Source of the DNA: Alphaproteobacteria bacterium
GTDB lineage: Bacteria > Pseudomonadota > Alphaproteobacteria > ATCC43930 > CGMCC-115725
Direction: 5' to 3'
NCBI GenBank assembly: GCA_019237175.1
Contig: JAFAHP010000011.1
Location: 1-5,490 of the forward strand
Length of the DNA: 5,490 nt
Shown: piece by piece, positions 1 to 5,490 of the stretch
How the letters are laid out: every line of letters starts with the position of its first letter
Position numbering within the stretch: position 1 is the first letter of the stretch
Translations under genes and position numbers: made by a program
Notes under the pieces: generated by a model
What the model saw: the letters and a program-made list of their open reading frames with translations, nothing else
The model's database searches: none
Told to the model about the DNA's origin: nothing

Positions 1-366
<366 letters not shown>

Positions 367-445
367 GACCCAGGTGATGGCCGCCGCGCAAACGCCCCAC
401 TCCGCGGTTTGGCGGGGCTGCGGGGTTCATACATCGTCAGCGTGT

Positions 446-466
446 TCCCGCCCCCATCGAGCGGGA
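446..466 (+). repeat. Inverted repeat overlapping the livF ribosome-binding region
   Basis: TCCCGC (446-451) is the exact reverse complement of GCGGGA (461-466), with a nine-base loop CCCCATCGA. The 3' arm covers the left part of the purine-rich GGGAGGGGG at 463-471, the only good Shine-Dalgarno sequence ahead of livF. In the mRNA the hairpin could partly hide this site, or it may be a remnant of a dispersed GC-rich palindromic repeat. The pairing is seen directly; any effect on translation is inference. Confidence 0.4.
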
Positions 467-471
467 GGGGG
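463..471 (+). promoter_or_regulatory. Purine-rich ribosome-binding site ahead of livF
   Basis: GGGAGGGGG lies upstream of two ATGs. The GGGAGG core (463-468) is 7 bases from the ATG at 476, which opens only a three-codon frame, and 15 bases from the in-frame livF ATG at 484. The run of G at 467-471 is 12 bases from 484. Spacing therefore fits the out-of-frame ATG better than the livF start, which is unusual and is discussed in the findings. Confidence 0.5.
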
Positions 472-483
472 TTATATGGCGTC

Positions 484-1212
484 ATGAACGAGCCGCTGCT
501 CGAATTCAACGCCGTCGACACCCATTACGGCGATCTTCACGTGCTGAAATCGGTCGACTATCGGATCGAGGCCGGGGAGATCGTCTGCCTGTTGGGCGGC
601 AACGCCTCGGGCAAGTCGACGACGATGAAGGCGATCATGGGGATCGTGCGGCCGACCCGTGGTGAGGTGCTGTACGAGGGTCGGTCCTTGAGCGGTGTGA
701 GCACCGCCGAACGCGTGCGCCGCGGCATCGCCCCGGTGCTCGAGGCGCGGCGGCTGTTCCCGCGCATGACGGTATACGAAAACCTCGAAATGGGCGCTTA
801 TACCCGGCCGCGCGGACCGGAATTCGACGAGGATCTGGCGCGCGTTTTCGCGTTGTTTCCGCGGGTCGAGGAGCGGCTGCGCCAGCTCGCTGGCACATTG
901 TCGGGCGGCGAGCAGCAGATGGTGGCGATCGGCCGGGCGCTGATGGCGCACCCCAAGCTCTTATGCATGGACGAGCCCTCGATGGGGCTGTCGCCCGCCT
1001 ATGTCGAGCAGGTTTTTGACATCATCCGCGCGATCAACCGCCAGGGCACGACGATCTTTATGGTCGAGCAGAATGCCAACATGGCGCTTCAGATCGCCAA
1101 CCGCGCCTATGTGCTGCAGACCGGCCAGGTCGTGCTCAGCGGCCCCTCGGCGGAATTGCGGCAAAACGAGCAGATCCGTCGCGCCTATCTTGGCGAAATG
1201 ACCGTCACCTAA
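484..1212 (+). CDS. livF: Branched-chain amino acid type ABC importer ATP-binding protein LivF
   Basis: Second ATPase of the Liv/HAAT importer, pairing with LivG on the cytoplasmic face of the permease. The protein has 242 residues, close to the usual ~235-240. Motifs in order: A-loop Tyr15, Walker A GGNASGKST at 38-46, the LivF-specific VLEARRLFPRMTVYENL at 85-101 (Glu87 at the Q-loop position, as is usual in LivF), signature LSGGEQQM at 139-146, Walker B LLCMDEP at 159-165 with Glu164, D-loop SMGLSP at 166-171, and VEQNA at 194-198, where LivF proteins carry Gln instead of the switch His. All catalytic elements look intact. The ATG at 484 was chosen because the protein then begins just before the first beta strand (LLEFNAVDTHYG). 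The frame is open further upstream to 409, but those codons do not resemble LivF. It lies 117 bases after livG, longer than is common in liv operons. No clear intrinsic terminator follows it. Confidence 0.95.
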   Translation: MNEPLLEFNAVDTHYGDLHVLKSVDYRIEAGEIVCLLGGNASGKSTTMKAIMGIVRPTRGEVLYEGRSLSGVSTAERVRRGIAPVLEARRLFPRMTVYENLEMGAYTRPRGPEFDEDLARVFALFPRVEERLRQLAGTLSGGEQQMVAIGRALMAHPKLLCMDEPSMGLSPAYVEQVFDIIRAINRQGTTIFMVEQNANMALQIANRAYVLQTGQVVLSGPSAELRQNEQIRRAYLGEMTVT

Positions 1213-1268
1213 CTTGCCCGGACTCTATTCTCGGCGATCGGCGTCACCCCATCATCAGATCAAATCGA

Positions 1269-1295
1269 TTGGGGCCCAACAGCCCCGCCTATACT
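1269..1295 (+). promoter_or_regulatory. Weak sigma70-like promoter candidate in the livF-phosphoribosyltransferase spacer
   Basis: TTGGGG (1269-1274) and TATACT (1290-1295) resemble -35 and -10 boxes, but the spacer is only 15 bases. A second -10-like hexamer, TACTAT, is at 1421-1426 without a good -35 partner. Some promoter is expected in this spacer because the next gene is 285 bases from livF, but neither candidate is strong. GGGGC (1271-1275) can also pair with GCCCC (1282-1286), with no T-run behind it, so I do not call it a terminator. Confidence 0.18.
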
Positions 1296-1448
1296 TTGCC
1301 AAGATCGATCCTTCAGCATCGCGGCAACGCCGAGCCGGCTCACGGGGGCGAGACACGGCCGGTCACCAAAGGACAACCCGGTTCCTCGTGTTGCCCGCTG
1401 CAACCGACCCGACATTGCTGTACTATGCTCGGCGCCGGCGACGGTTGG

Positions 1449-1464
1449 GCCGGCCAGTGCCGGC
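1449..1464 (+). repeat. Short GC hairpin in the leader of the phosphoribosyltransferase gene
   Basis: GCCGGC occurs twice (1449-1454 and 1459-1464) separated by CAGT. Because GCCGGC is self-complementary, the two copies form a six-base-pair stem with a four-base loop. It ends 33 bases before the start codon and leaves the Shine-Dalgarno sequence free. In DNA this GC-rich such a hairpin may be chance. Confidence 0.25.
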
Positions 1465-1497
1465 TGTCCCATAGATTGCGCTGGGTACGGAGGCGAC

Positions 1498-2160
1498 ATG
1501 GCCCCAGAGCGCTTTCGCGACCGAACCGAAGCCGGACGGCTGCTCGCCGAAAAACTGGCGGCCTATATCGCTCGCCCGGATGTTCTGGTGCTCGGCTTAC
1601 CGCGCGGCGGAGTGCCCGTCGCTTACCAGGTGTCGCGGGCGTTGCGTGCGCCGCTCGACATCTTCTTGGTGCGCAAGCTCGGCGTGCCCGGCCATCAGGA
1701 ATTGGCGATGGGTGCGATCGCCAGCGGTGGGATCCGGGTGCTCAATGATGACGTCGTCGGGCGGCTCGCGATACCCGGCGATGAGATCGATGCGGTCGCA
1801 GCGAAGGAAGTGAACGAACTGGGACGTCGCGAGCGCCTCTATCGCGGCGGTCGCCCGCCGCGCGATATCCGCGGACGCACCGTCATCATCGTCGATGACG
1901 GGCTCGCGACGGGTGCGACGATGAGGGCGGCGATCGCGGCCCTGCGGCAATTGCAGCCGGCGCGCGTCGTCGTCGCGGTGCCGACTGCAGCACCCGACAC
2001 CGCCGGCCAACTCGGTAAGGAGGCGGACGACATCGTGTGTGTGATCACGCCCGAGCCGTTTTTTGCTGTCGGCCAATGGTATGAGGATTTCGAGCAGGTG
2101 AGCGACGCCGAGGTTGGGGTGTTGTTGCGAGCGGCGCAACGAGACCGGAAGGTCTGTTGA
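1498..2160 (+). CDS. Stand-alone phosphoribosyltransferase, COG1926 type, substrate unknown
   Basis: Predicted cytoplasmic type I phosphoribosyltransferase of 220 residues, a usual length for the single-domain form. Members have the fold that transfers ribose-5-phosphate to or from a base using PRPP; the true substrate of this branch is not established to my knowledge. Visible features: an N-terminal helix (FRDRTEAGRLLAEKL, 6-20), a pyrophosphate-loop-like turn LGLPRGGVPVA at 32-42, DIFLVRKLGVPGHQELAMGAIA at 54-75 (family hallmark), and the PRPP-binding loop VIIVDDGLATGATM at 129-142 with acidic pair Asp133-Asp134. A strand VVVAVPTAAPD follows at 157-167, and the C-terminal signature FFAVGQWYEDFEQVSDAEV is at 188-206. 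There is no signal peptide or membrane segment. GGAGG at 1489-1493, four bases before the ATG, supports this start. It is separated from its neighbours by 285 and about 470 bases, so it is probably transcribed alone. Relatives are sometimes fused to an alpha/beta hydrolase domain; none is present here. Confidence 0.88.
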   Translation: MAPERFRDRTEAGRLLAEKLAAYIARPDVLVLGLPRGGVPVAYQVSRALRAPLDIFLVRKLGVPGHQELAMGAIASGGIRVLNDDVVGRLAIPGDEIDAVAAKEVNELGRRERLYRGGRPPRDIRGRTVIIVDDGLATGATMRAAIAALRQLQPARVVVAVPTAAPDTAGQLGKEADDIVCVITPEPFFAVGQWYEDFEQVSDAEVGVLLRAAQRDRKVC

Positions 2161-2189
2161 CGGGCCCTGGGCGACTGCCGGCCGCCTCG

Positions 2190-2218
2190 TTCAAACGCCC
2201 CCGCTCACGGGCTACGAT
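2190..2218 (+). promoter_or_regulatory. Candidate sigma70-type promoter just after the phosphoribosyltransferase gene
   Basis: TTCAAA (2190-2195) and TACGAT (2213-2218) are separated by exactly 17 bases, and each matches four of six consensus positions. If used, it would give the histidine kinase mRNA a leader of roughly 400 bases. An imperfect dyad, CGATC (2225-2229) and GATCG (2237-2241), sits at the expected start of transcription and could be an operator. Only the sequence match supports this. Confidence 0.25.
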
Positions 2219-2257
2219 ATTTACCGATCGTGCAGTGATCGCCTTAAATTCCACCCA

Positions 2258-2274
2258 CCGCCCCTTGGGGGCGG
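2258..2274 (+). repeat. Perfect seven-base-pair GC hairpin
   Basis: CCGCCCC (2258-2264) pairs exactly with GGGGCGG (2268-2274) across a three-base loop TTG. It lies about 100 bases after the phosphoribosyltransferase stop. No T-run follows on either strand, so it does not qualify as a standard intrinsic terminator. It could protect the 3' end of the upstream mRNA or be part of the kinase leader. Confidence 0.35.
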
Positions 2275-2436
2275 AGAGGGCCGCTAAGATTTGCGGTACG
2301 CGCAGCCAGGCGTCGTCATATGGCGCGCTCAATAGCACCAGCGCGGATCTGAACATGGCAGGATTGCGGCAGCTCGACCGTTTGGCCGGCAAATTCCGAA
2401 CAAACGGCGATAAATCGGCGGAACCATCCGACCACA

Positions 2437-2448
2437 CAAAACGTTTTG
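2437..2448. repeat. 12-base perfect palindrome, possible operator
   Basis: CAAAACGTTTTG reads identically on both strands and is A/T-rich in a GC-rich neighbourhood, about 180 bases before the kinase start. Twelve-base palindromes are expected roughly once per 4 kb by chance, so this is only a candidate regulator-binding site. Confidence 0.22.
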
Positions 2449-2527
2449 GATCGCCGTTGCATTGGGCACACGGCAGGCCGAAGGAAAACTGAGGGCTTTA
2501 CCATCGTGAACTCCACAGGAAGTCGGG

Positions 2528-2539
2528 TCAGTTGACTGA
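2528..2539. promoter_or_regulatory. Dyad with an embedded -35-like hexamer upstream of the kinase
   Basis: TCAGT (2528-2532) and ACTGA (2535-2539) form a five-base dyad around TG. It includes TTGACT (2532-2537), five of six matches to the -35 consensus. No acceptable -10 box is seen 15-19 bases downstream, so a promoter here is not well supported; the dyad alone could be an operator. Confidence 0.18.
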
Positions 2540-2630
2540 GCGGCAAACGCCAAAGCAGGAGTGGAGAGGGGCGGGCGTGCGGTACGCCGAGCACGCATCC
2601 TGAGTGCGGGGGAGAATTCAGCCGAACACA

Positions 2631-5054
2631 ATGACCACTGTGGTTCCTGTCGAGCCGCCGGGAGAAATGGCGCGGCGGCTGCGTGAGATCGATTGGTCGA
2701 CGACGCCGCTCGGCGGCAGACACTGCTGGCCGAAGAGCCTCGAGCTTGCCGTCGCCATGATCCTCGCCTCCGGTTTCCCGATGGCGATCCGATGGGGACC
2801 CGAACTCGTGTTGATCTACAACGACGCCTATCGACCGATCCTCGGCGACAAGCATCCGGATGCCTTTGGCCGGCCACTGCGCGACGTGTGGTGGGAGATT
2901 TGCCCTGAGCTCGGGCCGCTCAACCAGGCGATTCTGCGAGGCGAACGCAGCGCCTTTTTTGCCGTCGATCACCCGTGGAAAGTGCGGCGCCGCGGATCGA
3001 CCGTCGAGGACGCACGATTTTCGATCAGTTACAGCCCGATCCCCGACGATGCTGCCCCCAACGGCATCGGCGGGATTCTAACCACTTGCATCGAGACCAC
3101 CGAACGCGTGCGTAAGGAAGAGGCGCTTCGGGTTTTGAACGATCGGCTCGAAGCGGAAATCGCCGAGCGCATCCGCGAGCGCGACCGGATTTGGCAAGTG
3201 TCGGAGGATCTCCTCGCAGTCTCGAACTTCGACGGCTACTTCACCAGCGTCAACCCCGCCTGGACCCGATTGCTCGGCTGGAGCGAGGACGAGATCAAGA
3301 GGATGCATGTCAGCGAACTCAGACATCCTGAGGACGCCGCTCCTTCGATAAAGGGAAGGCGGCGGCTCGCCGAAGGCGTGCCGACGGTGCGCATCGAAAA
3401 CCGCTTTCGCCACAAGAACGGCTCGTGGCGGTGGATCAGTTGGACGTTGACGGCGGAAAACGGACTCATCTACCTCATCGGGCGGCATGTGACGAGCGAG
3501 AAGCTGGCGGGCGAGGCGCTGCGCGAAAGCGAGCGTCAGTTTCGCCTGTTTAGCGAAGCGGTAACCGATCACGCCCTGGTCAGATTGGACCCGCACGGGA
3601 TTGTCGCGGGGTGGAACGCCGGCGCCGCGCGGATCAAGGGATATGCCGAAAACGAAATTGTCGGCCGCCATTTCTCGACTTTTTACACCGTGGCCGATCG
3701 CGCCGCGGGGATACCGGAGCGAGCCTTGGCGACCGCCGCCGTGTCGGGGACTTACACCGCCGAAGGCTGGCGGGTGCGCAAGGACGGATCGCTGTTTTTT
3801 GCCAGTGTCGAGATCGGCGCGGTTCACGACCAACAAGGGCGGCTGATCGGCTTTACAAAAATCACCCGTGACATCACCGAACGGCGCGAGGCCGAGGCGC
3901 GATTGCGATACGCCCAGGAGCAGCTCGCCCAATCCCAGAAAATGGAGGCGCTGGGCCAGCTGACCGGCGGTATCGCCCACGACTTCAACAACATGATCAT
4001 GGTCGTCAGCGGCAATGCGCAGCTGTTGAAGGAGCGCCTTGCCGGCGATGCGCGCAATCTGCGCGCGATCGAGGCGATCGAGAACGCCGCCGCGCGGGGC
4101 GAGACCTTGACCCGTCAGTTGCTCGCGTTTTCTCGCCGGCAACCGCTGAAACCGATGGTGATCAGCCTGCGCCAGCGCCTCGCCGAGTTTCGTGATCTTC
4201 TCGCCAGCTCGGCCCGCAGCGACATCGAGTTGGTCATCGACATCGGGCGCAATGTCTGGCCGGTGGCGGTCGATGTCCATGAATTGGAGCTGGCGCTGAT
4301 CAACCTTGTGGTCAACGCCCGCGACGCGATGCCCGATCGCGGCACGATCACGATCGCCGCCCGCAATGTCCGGCTCGAACCCGGCGATACCCCCGCCGCT
4401 CTGAGCGGGGAGTTTGTCGCACTCTGCGTCACCGACACCGGCAGCGGCGTCCCGCCCGACATCCTGCCAAAAGTGTTCGAGCCGTTCTTTACGACCAAGG
4501 AGCTCGATAAGGGCACCGGGCTTGGTCTGTCGCAGGTTTATGGTTTGACCCATCAATCGGGCGGAACGGTGACGATAGCGAGCCGGGTTGGCGACGGCAC
4601 GACGGTGGCAATGTACCTGCCGCGCAGTGCCCGCCCGCTCAGCAGAGAACCGCAGGCCGACGAGACCCGGCCCCGCGGCCGCGAAACCGTTCTGGTTGTC
4701 GAGGACAACCCCGACGTCCAAGACGTCGCCCGGCTTTTATTGGATCAACTTGGATATCGCGTGCTGGATGCCTCGTCGGCCGGCGCCGCGCTCGAATTGC
4801 TGGCATCCGGCGAGGCGATCGATCTCGTCTTCAGCGACGTGGTCATGCCGGGCGCGCTCGACGGTTTCAATCTCGCCCGCGACATCAAAAAGCTTTACCC
4901 GGATATCGCGGTGTTGCTGACGAGCGGCTATGCCAAGGCTTGGCACACGCTCGAAGCGGGCCTCCCGATCCTGCGTAAACCCTACCAATTGCAGACCCTT
5001 GCCCGCGCCGTCCGCGAGGCGCTCGACGGCGAACCTTCCCCGCTCGCCAGCTGA
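2631..5054 (+). CDS. Soluble hybrid histidine kinase: three PAS domains, DHp, HATPase, C-terminal receiver
   Basis: Predicted cytoplasmic two-component sensor of 807 residues that autophosphorylates on His and passes phosphate to its own receiver. Domains: an N-terminal PAS-like sensor (about 17-158, opening LREIDWSTTPLG and closing ETTERV), a short charged helix (160-187), PAS2 (about 188-294, VNPAWTRLLGW then RHKNGSWRWISW), and PAS3 (about 300-416, WNAGAARIKGY then FTKITRDITERR). Next come DHp with GGIAHDFNN and phospho-acceptor His450, and HATPase with N-box Asn558/Asn562, G1 DTGSG 602-606, F-box FEPFFTT 616-622 and G2 GTGLGLS 628-634. The receiver has acidic pair Glu691-Asp692, phospho-acceptor Asp736, Thr764 and Lys783. 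No membrane segment or signal peptide is seen, nor a haem- or flavin-binding motif I recognise, so the stimulus is unknown. The start is uncertain: ATG 2631 was chosen, with the nearest GGAG (2611-2614) 16 bases away; GTG 2604 and ATG 2667 are in frame. No HPt protein or response regulator gene is adjacent. Confidence 0.94.
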   Translation: MTTVVPVEPPGEMARRLREIDWSTTPLGGRHCWPKSLELAVAMILASGFPMAIRWGPELVLIYNDAYRPILGDKHPDAFGRPLRDVWWEICPELGPLNQAILRGERSAFFAVDHPWKVRRRGSTVEDARFSISYSPIPDDAAPNGIGGILTTCIETTERVRKEEALRVLNDRLEAEIAERIRERDRIWQVSEDLLAVSNFDGYFTSVNPAWTRLLGWSEDEIKRMHVSELRHPEDAAPSIKGRRRLAEGVPTVRIENRFRHKNGSWRWISWTLTAENGLIYLIGRHVTSEKLAGEALRESERQFRLFSEAVTDHALVRLDPHGIVAGWNAGAARIKGYAENEIVGRHFSTFYTVADRAAGIPERALATAAVSGTYTAEGWRVRKDGSLFFASVEIGAVHDQQGRLIGFTKITRDITERREAEARLRYAQEQLAQSQKMEALGQLTGGIAHDFNNMIMVVSGNAQLLKERLAGDARNLRAIEAIENAAARGETLTRQLLAFSRRQPLKPMVISLRQRLAEFRDLLASSARSDIELVIDIGRNVWPVAVDVHELELALINLVVNARDAMPDRGTITIAARNVRLEPGDTPAALSGEFVALCVTDTGSGVPPDILPKVFEPFFTTKELDKGTGLGLSQVYGLTHQSGGTVTIASRVGDGTTVAMYLPRSARPLSREPQADETRPRGRETVLVVEDNPDVQDVARLLLDQLGYRVLDASSAGAALELLASGEAIDLVFSDVVMPGALDGFNLARDIKKLYPDIAVLLTSGYAKAWHTLEAGLPILRKPYQLQTLARAVREALDGEPSPLAS

Positions 5055-5056
5055 CC

Positions 5057-5078
5057 CGCCGCCGATCAGGTGGCGGCG
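5057..5078 (+). repeat. GC hairpin immediately after the kinase stop codon
   Basis: CGCCGCC (5057-5063) pairs with GGCGGCG (5072-5078), leaving an eight-base loop GATCAGGT. The stem begins two bases after the stop codon. No T-run follows, so it may stabilise the 3' end of the mRNA or help a Rho-type ending rather than being an intrinsic terminator by itself. Confidence 0.35.
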
Positions 5079-5107
5079 CTCCGGCTCCCGGCCACGAGCG
5101 GCATCGG

Positions 5108-5133
5108 CTGCCGCGGAGCGGCCCGCAGATTTT
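5108..5133 (+). terminator. Possible intrinsic terminator of the histidine kinase
   Basis: CTGC (5108-5111) pairs with GCAG (5125-5128), and inside it CGC (5112-5114) pairs with GCG (5118-5120) around a GGA loop, with a four-base bulge on the 3' side. ATTTT (5129-5133) follows directly. The stem is interrupted and the T-run short, so the call is tentative, but position (about 55 bases after the stop) and order of parts fit a terminator. Confidence 0.3.
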
Positions 5134-5173
5134 CTCGACCACCCGCGCCGCGCCCGCCTGTTCCGCCTGTTTT

Positions 5174-5197
5174 ATCAGGATGAGATCAGGTGATCTC
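5174..5197. promoter_or_regulatory. Candidate operator: 16-base dyad combined with an 11-base direct repeat
   Basis: GAGATCA (5182-5188) and TGATCTC (5191-5197) form a perfect seven-base inverted repeat around GG. The sequence ATCAGG also appears at 5174-5179 and 5185-5190, 11 bases apart, so similar half-sites recur about one helical turn apart. This is the form expected of a dimeric regulator site, but I cannot assign a regulator family and no adjacent gene is certain. Confidence 0.35.
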
Positions 5198-5212
5198 TGA
5201 ACAGCAACCAAA

Positions 5213-5232
5213 CTCCCTCCCTCCCTTCCTCC
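5213..5232. repeat. 20-base polypyrimidine tract (G-rich on the - strand)
   Basis: An uninterrupted run of 20 pyrimidines containing CTCC and CCCT units. The - strand carries three GGG runs separated by single A bases, plus two further GG runs. Such a tract could form a triplex or an imperfect quadruplex, or read as a strong Shine-Dalgarno-like sequence on the - strand, although no - strand gene follows it convincingly. Confidence 0.4.
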
Positions 5233-5248
5233 GCCGCGCCGTAAACAG

Positions 5249-5266
5249 TGCCATGCGATTATGGCA
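5249..5266. repeat. Inverted repeat TGCCAT/ATGGCA
   Basis: TGCCAT (5249-5254) and ATGGCA (5261-5266) are exact reverse complements around GCGATT. Together with the palindrome centred 23 bases further on, it forms a pair of symmetric sites in the most A/T-rich part of this spacer. A regulator-binding role is inference. Confidence 0.28.
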
Positions 5267-5274
5267 ATTATTTG

Positions 5275-5286
5275 GTTGTCGACAAC
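5275..5286. repeat. 12-base perfect palindrome GTTGTCGACAAC
   Basis: A perfect palindrome located about 170 bases before the possible gene start at the right edge. The inner TTGT..ACAA arrangement is of a kind bound by several dimeric helix-turn-helix repressors (GntR-like sites have similar GT...AC arms), but the arm spacing does not match one family clearly enough to name it. Confidence 0.28.
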
Positions 5287-5453
5287 GCAAGCATTGGTTC
5301 CCGCCGCCCTGCCGGGTCAAGGCGTCCCATCCCGGTCCCTTAGCCTCGCGCCAGCGAGCAGCTGCGCCAAAGCGTGGCACCGGCTAGAAACCCGGCCACC
5401 GATTCGGCGCAAGGCTTAGGCTGACCAAAAGGCCTGTTTCGGTGGCGGCGTTT

Positions 5454-5490
5454 ATGTCGATCTTCCCCGCCGATAATGGCGACCCCATCA
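5454..5490 (+). CDS. Possible start of a further gene, cut by the window edge
   Basis: From the ATG at 5454 the frame reads MSIFPADNGDPI and stays open to the last base; upstream it is open back to a TAG at 5385. The residues look protein-like, but twelve codons are too few to recognise anything. The only upstream purine-rich stretch is GGTGGCGG (5441-5448), a weak ribosome-binding site, and GTG at 5442 is an alternative start. The opposite strand is also open here. Confidence 0.22.
   Translation, partial: MSIFPADNGDPI

Larger units (their letters stand above)
2161..2630. other. Long spacer between the phosphoribosyltransferase and the histidine kinase
   Basis: About 470 bases without a gene I can support. 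Frames are open on both strands, but none shows a recognisable domain, convincing ribosome-binding site or the strong G/C third-position preference of the flanking genes. The stretch is locally richer in A and T (around 2215-2250 and 2385-2450). It holds the promoter-like pair, hairpin and palindromes listed separately. A decayed gene remnant cannot be excluded. Confidence 0.5.
5055..5453. other. Intergenic region downstream of the histidine kinase
   Basis: About 400 bases with no gene I can support on either strand. The left third is very GC-rich and holds two hairpins next to the kinase stop. The middle (5171-5290) is richer in A and T and carries several inverted repeats and a polypyrimidine tract, listed separately. 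From about 5290 to 5450 I see no clear structure, tRNA or promoter. Confidence 0.5.

Noticed and set aside
472..951. Open reading frame of 159 codons antisense to livF
   Set aside because: Mirror of the livF coding sequence, of low-complexity His/Arg/Ala composition and without domain or ribosome-binding support.
1332..1341. Ten-base palindrome GAGCCGGCTC in the spacer after livF
   Set aside because: Short and pure GC-rich symmetry is common by chance in this sequence; no promoter element is placed beside it.
1269..1748. + strand open frame running from the spacer into the phosphoribosyltransferase in another frame
   Set aside because: Overlaps the well-supported gene, is Arg/Pro/Gly-rich and has no recognisable motif.
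2045..2437. - strand frame of 130 codons in the spacer, including a plausible-looking segment MFRSALVLLSAPYDDAW
   Set aside because: It runs about 115 bases antisense into the phosphoribosyltransferase gene, has no ribosome-binding site before the internal ATG, and its tail is a clear mirror of that gene. A homology search with this segment would settle it.
2157..2492. 111-codon + strand frame starting at TTG that overlaps the phosphoribosyltransferase stop as TTGA, with GGAAGG just upstream
   Set aside because: The coupled start is suggestive, but third codon positions are less G/C-biased than in real neighbours, the sequence has no recognisable domain and the start is TTG. Conservation of the frame in relatives would revive it.
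3078..4721. Open reading frame of 547 codons on the - strand inside the histidine kinase gene
   Set aside because: It lies wholly antisense to a kinase with complete conserved motifs. Its translation is rich in Arg, Gly, Asp and Gln with no recognisable domain, as expected from the reverse complement of a GC-rich coding sequence.
5262..5277. Sigma54-like promoter: TGGCAA, five bases, then TGGTT
   Set aside because: The -24 half matches TGGCA well, but the essential GC of the -12 half is GT here and a T is replaced by G, so it fails the core requirement.
5330..5415. GC-rich stretch inspected for a tRNA on both strands
   Set aside because: No TTCGA-type T-loop with matching arms and no acceptor stem could be found.

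Overview
The window looks like chromosomal DNA of a GC-rich proteobacterium, most likely an alphaproteobacterium. The evidence is the strong G/C preference at third codon positions, the LivG/LivF subtype with 'SLSYANRRR' and 'VLEARRLFPRMTVYENL' style motifs, and a soluble multi-PAS hybrid histidine kinase of the kind abundant in Rhizobiales and Rhodospirillales. No genus can be named from the sequence alone. All genes run on the + strand. I see no mobile element, CRISPR array, tRNA or rRNA.

Layout. (1) 1-1212 is the 3' end of a branched-chain amino acid type (HAAT) ABC importer operon: the C-terminal half of livG (cut by the window edge), a 117-base gap, and a complete livF. The permease and substrate-binding genes would lie upstream, outside the window. 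(2) 1213-1497 is a spacer with only weak promoter-like and hairpin sequences. (3) 1498-2160 encodes a stand-alone type I phosphoribosyltransferase of the COG1926 kind, with an intact PRPP loop but unknown substrate. (4) 2161-2630 is a long spacer with a promoter-like pair, a GC hairpin and two short palindromes. (5) 2631-5054 encodes a cytosolic hybrid histidine kinase with three PAS domains, DHp, HATPase and a C-terminal receiver; all catalytic residues are present. (6) 5055-5490 is mostly noncoding. It has a terminator-like hairpin after the kinase, a cluster of inverted repeats and a polypyrimidine tract that resemble a control region, and possibly the first codons of a further gene at the right edge.

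The genes do not form one obvious pathway. livG and livF act together as the two ATPases of one importer. The phosphoribosyltransferase and the kinase are separated from the importer and from each other by spacers of 285 and about 470 bases, so each is probably its own transcription unit. No partner regulator for the kinase is visible. I found no convincing undescribed system. The points most worth a second look are the three-codon reading frame that overlaps the livF start, the phosphoribosyltransferase of unknown substrate, and the symmetric motifs at 5174-5286.
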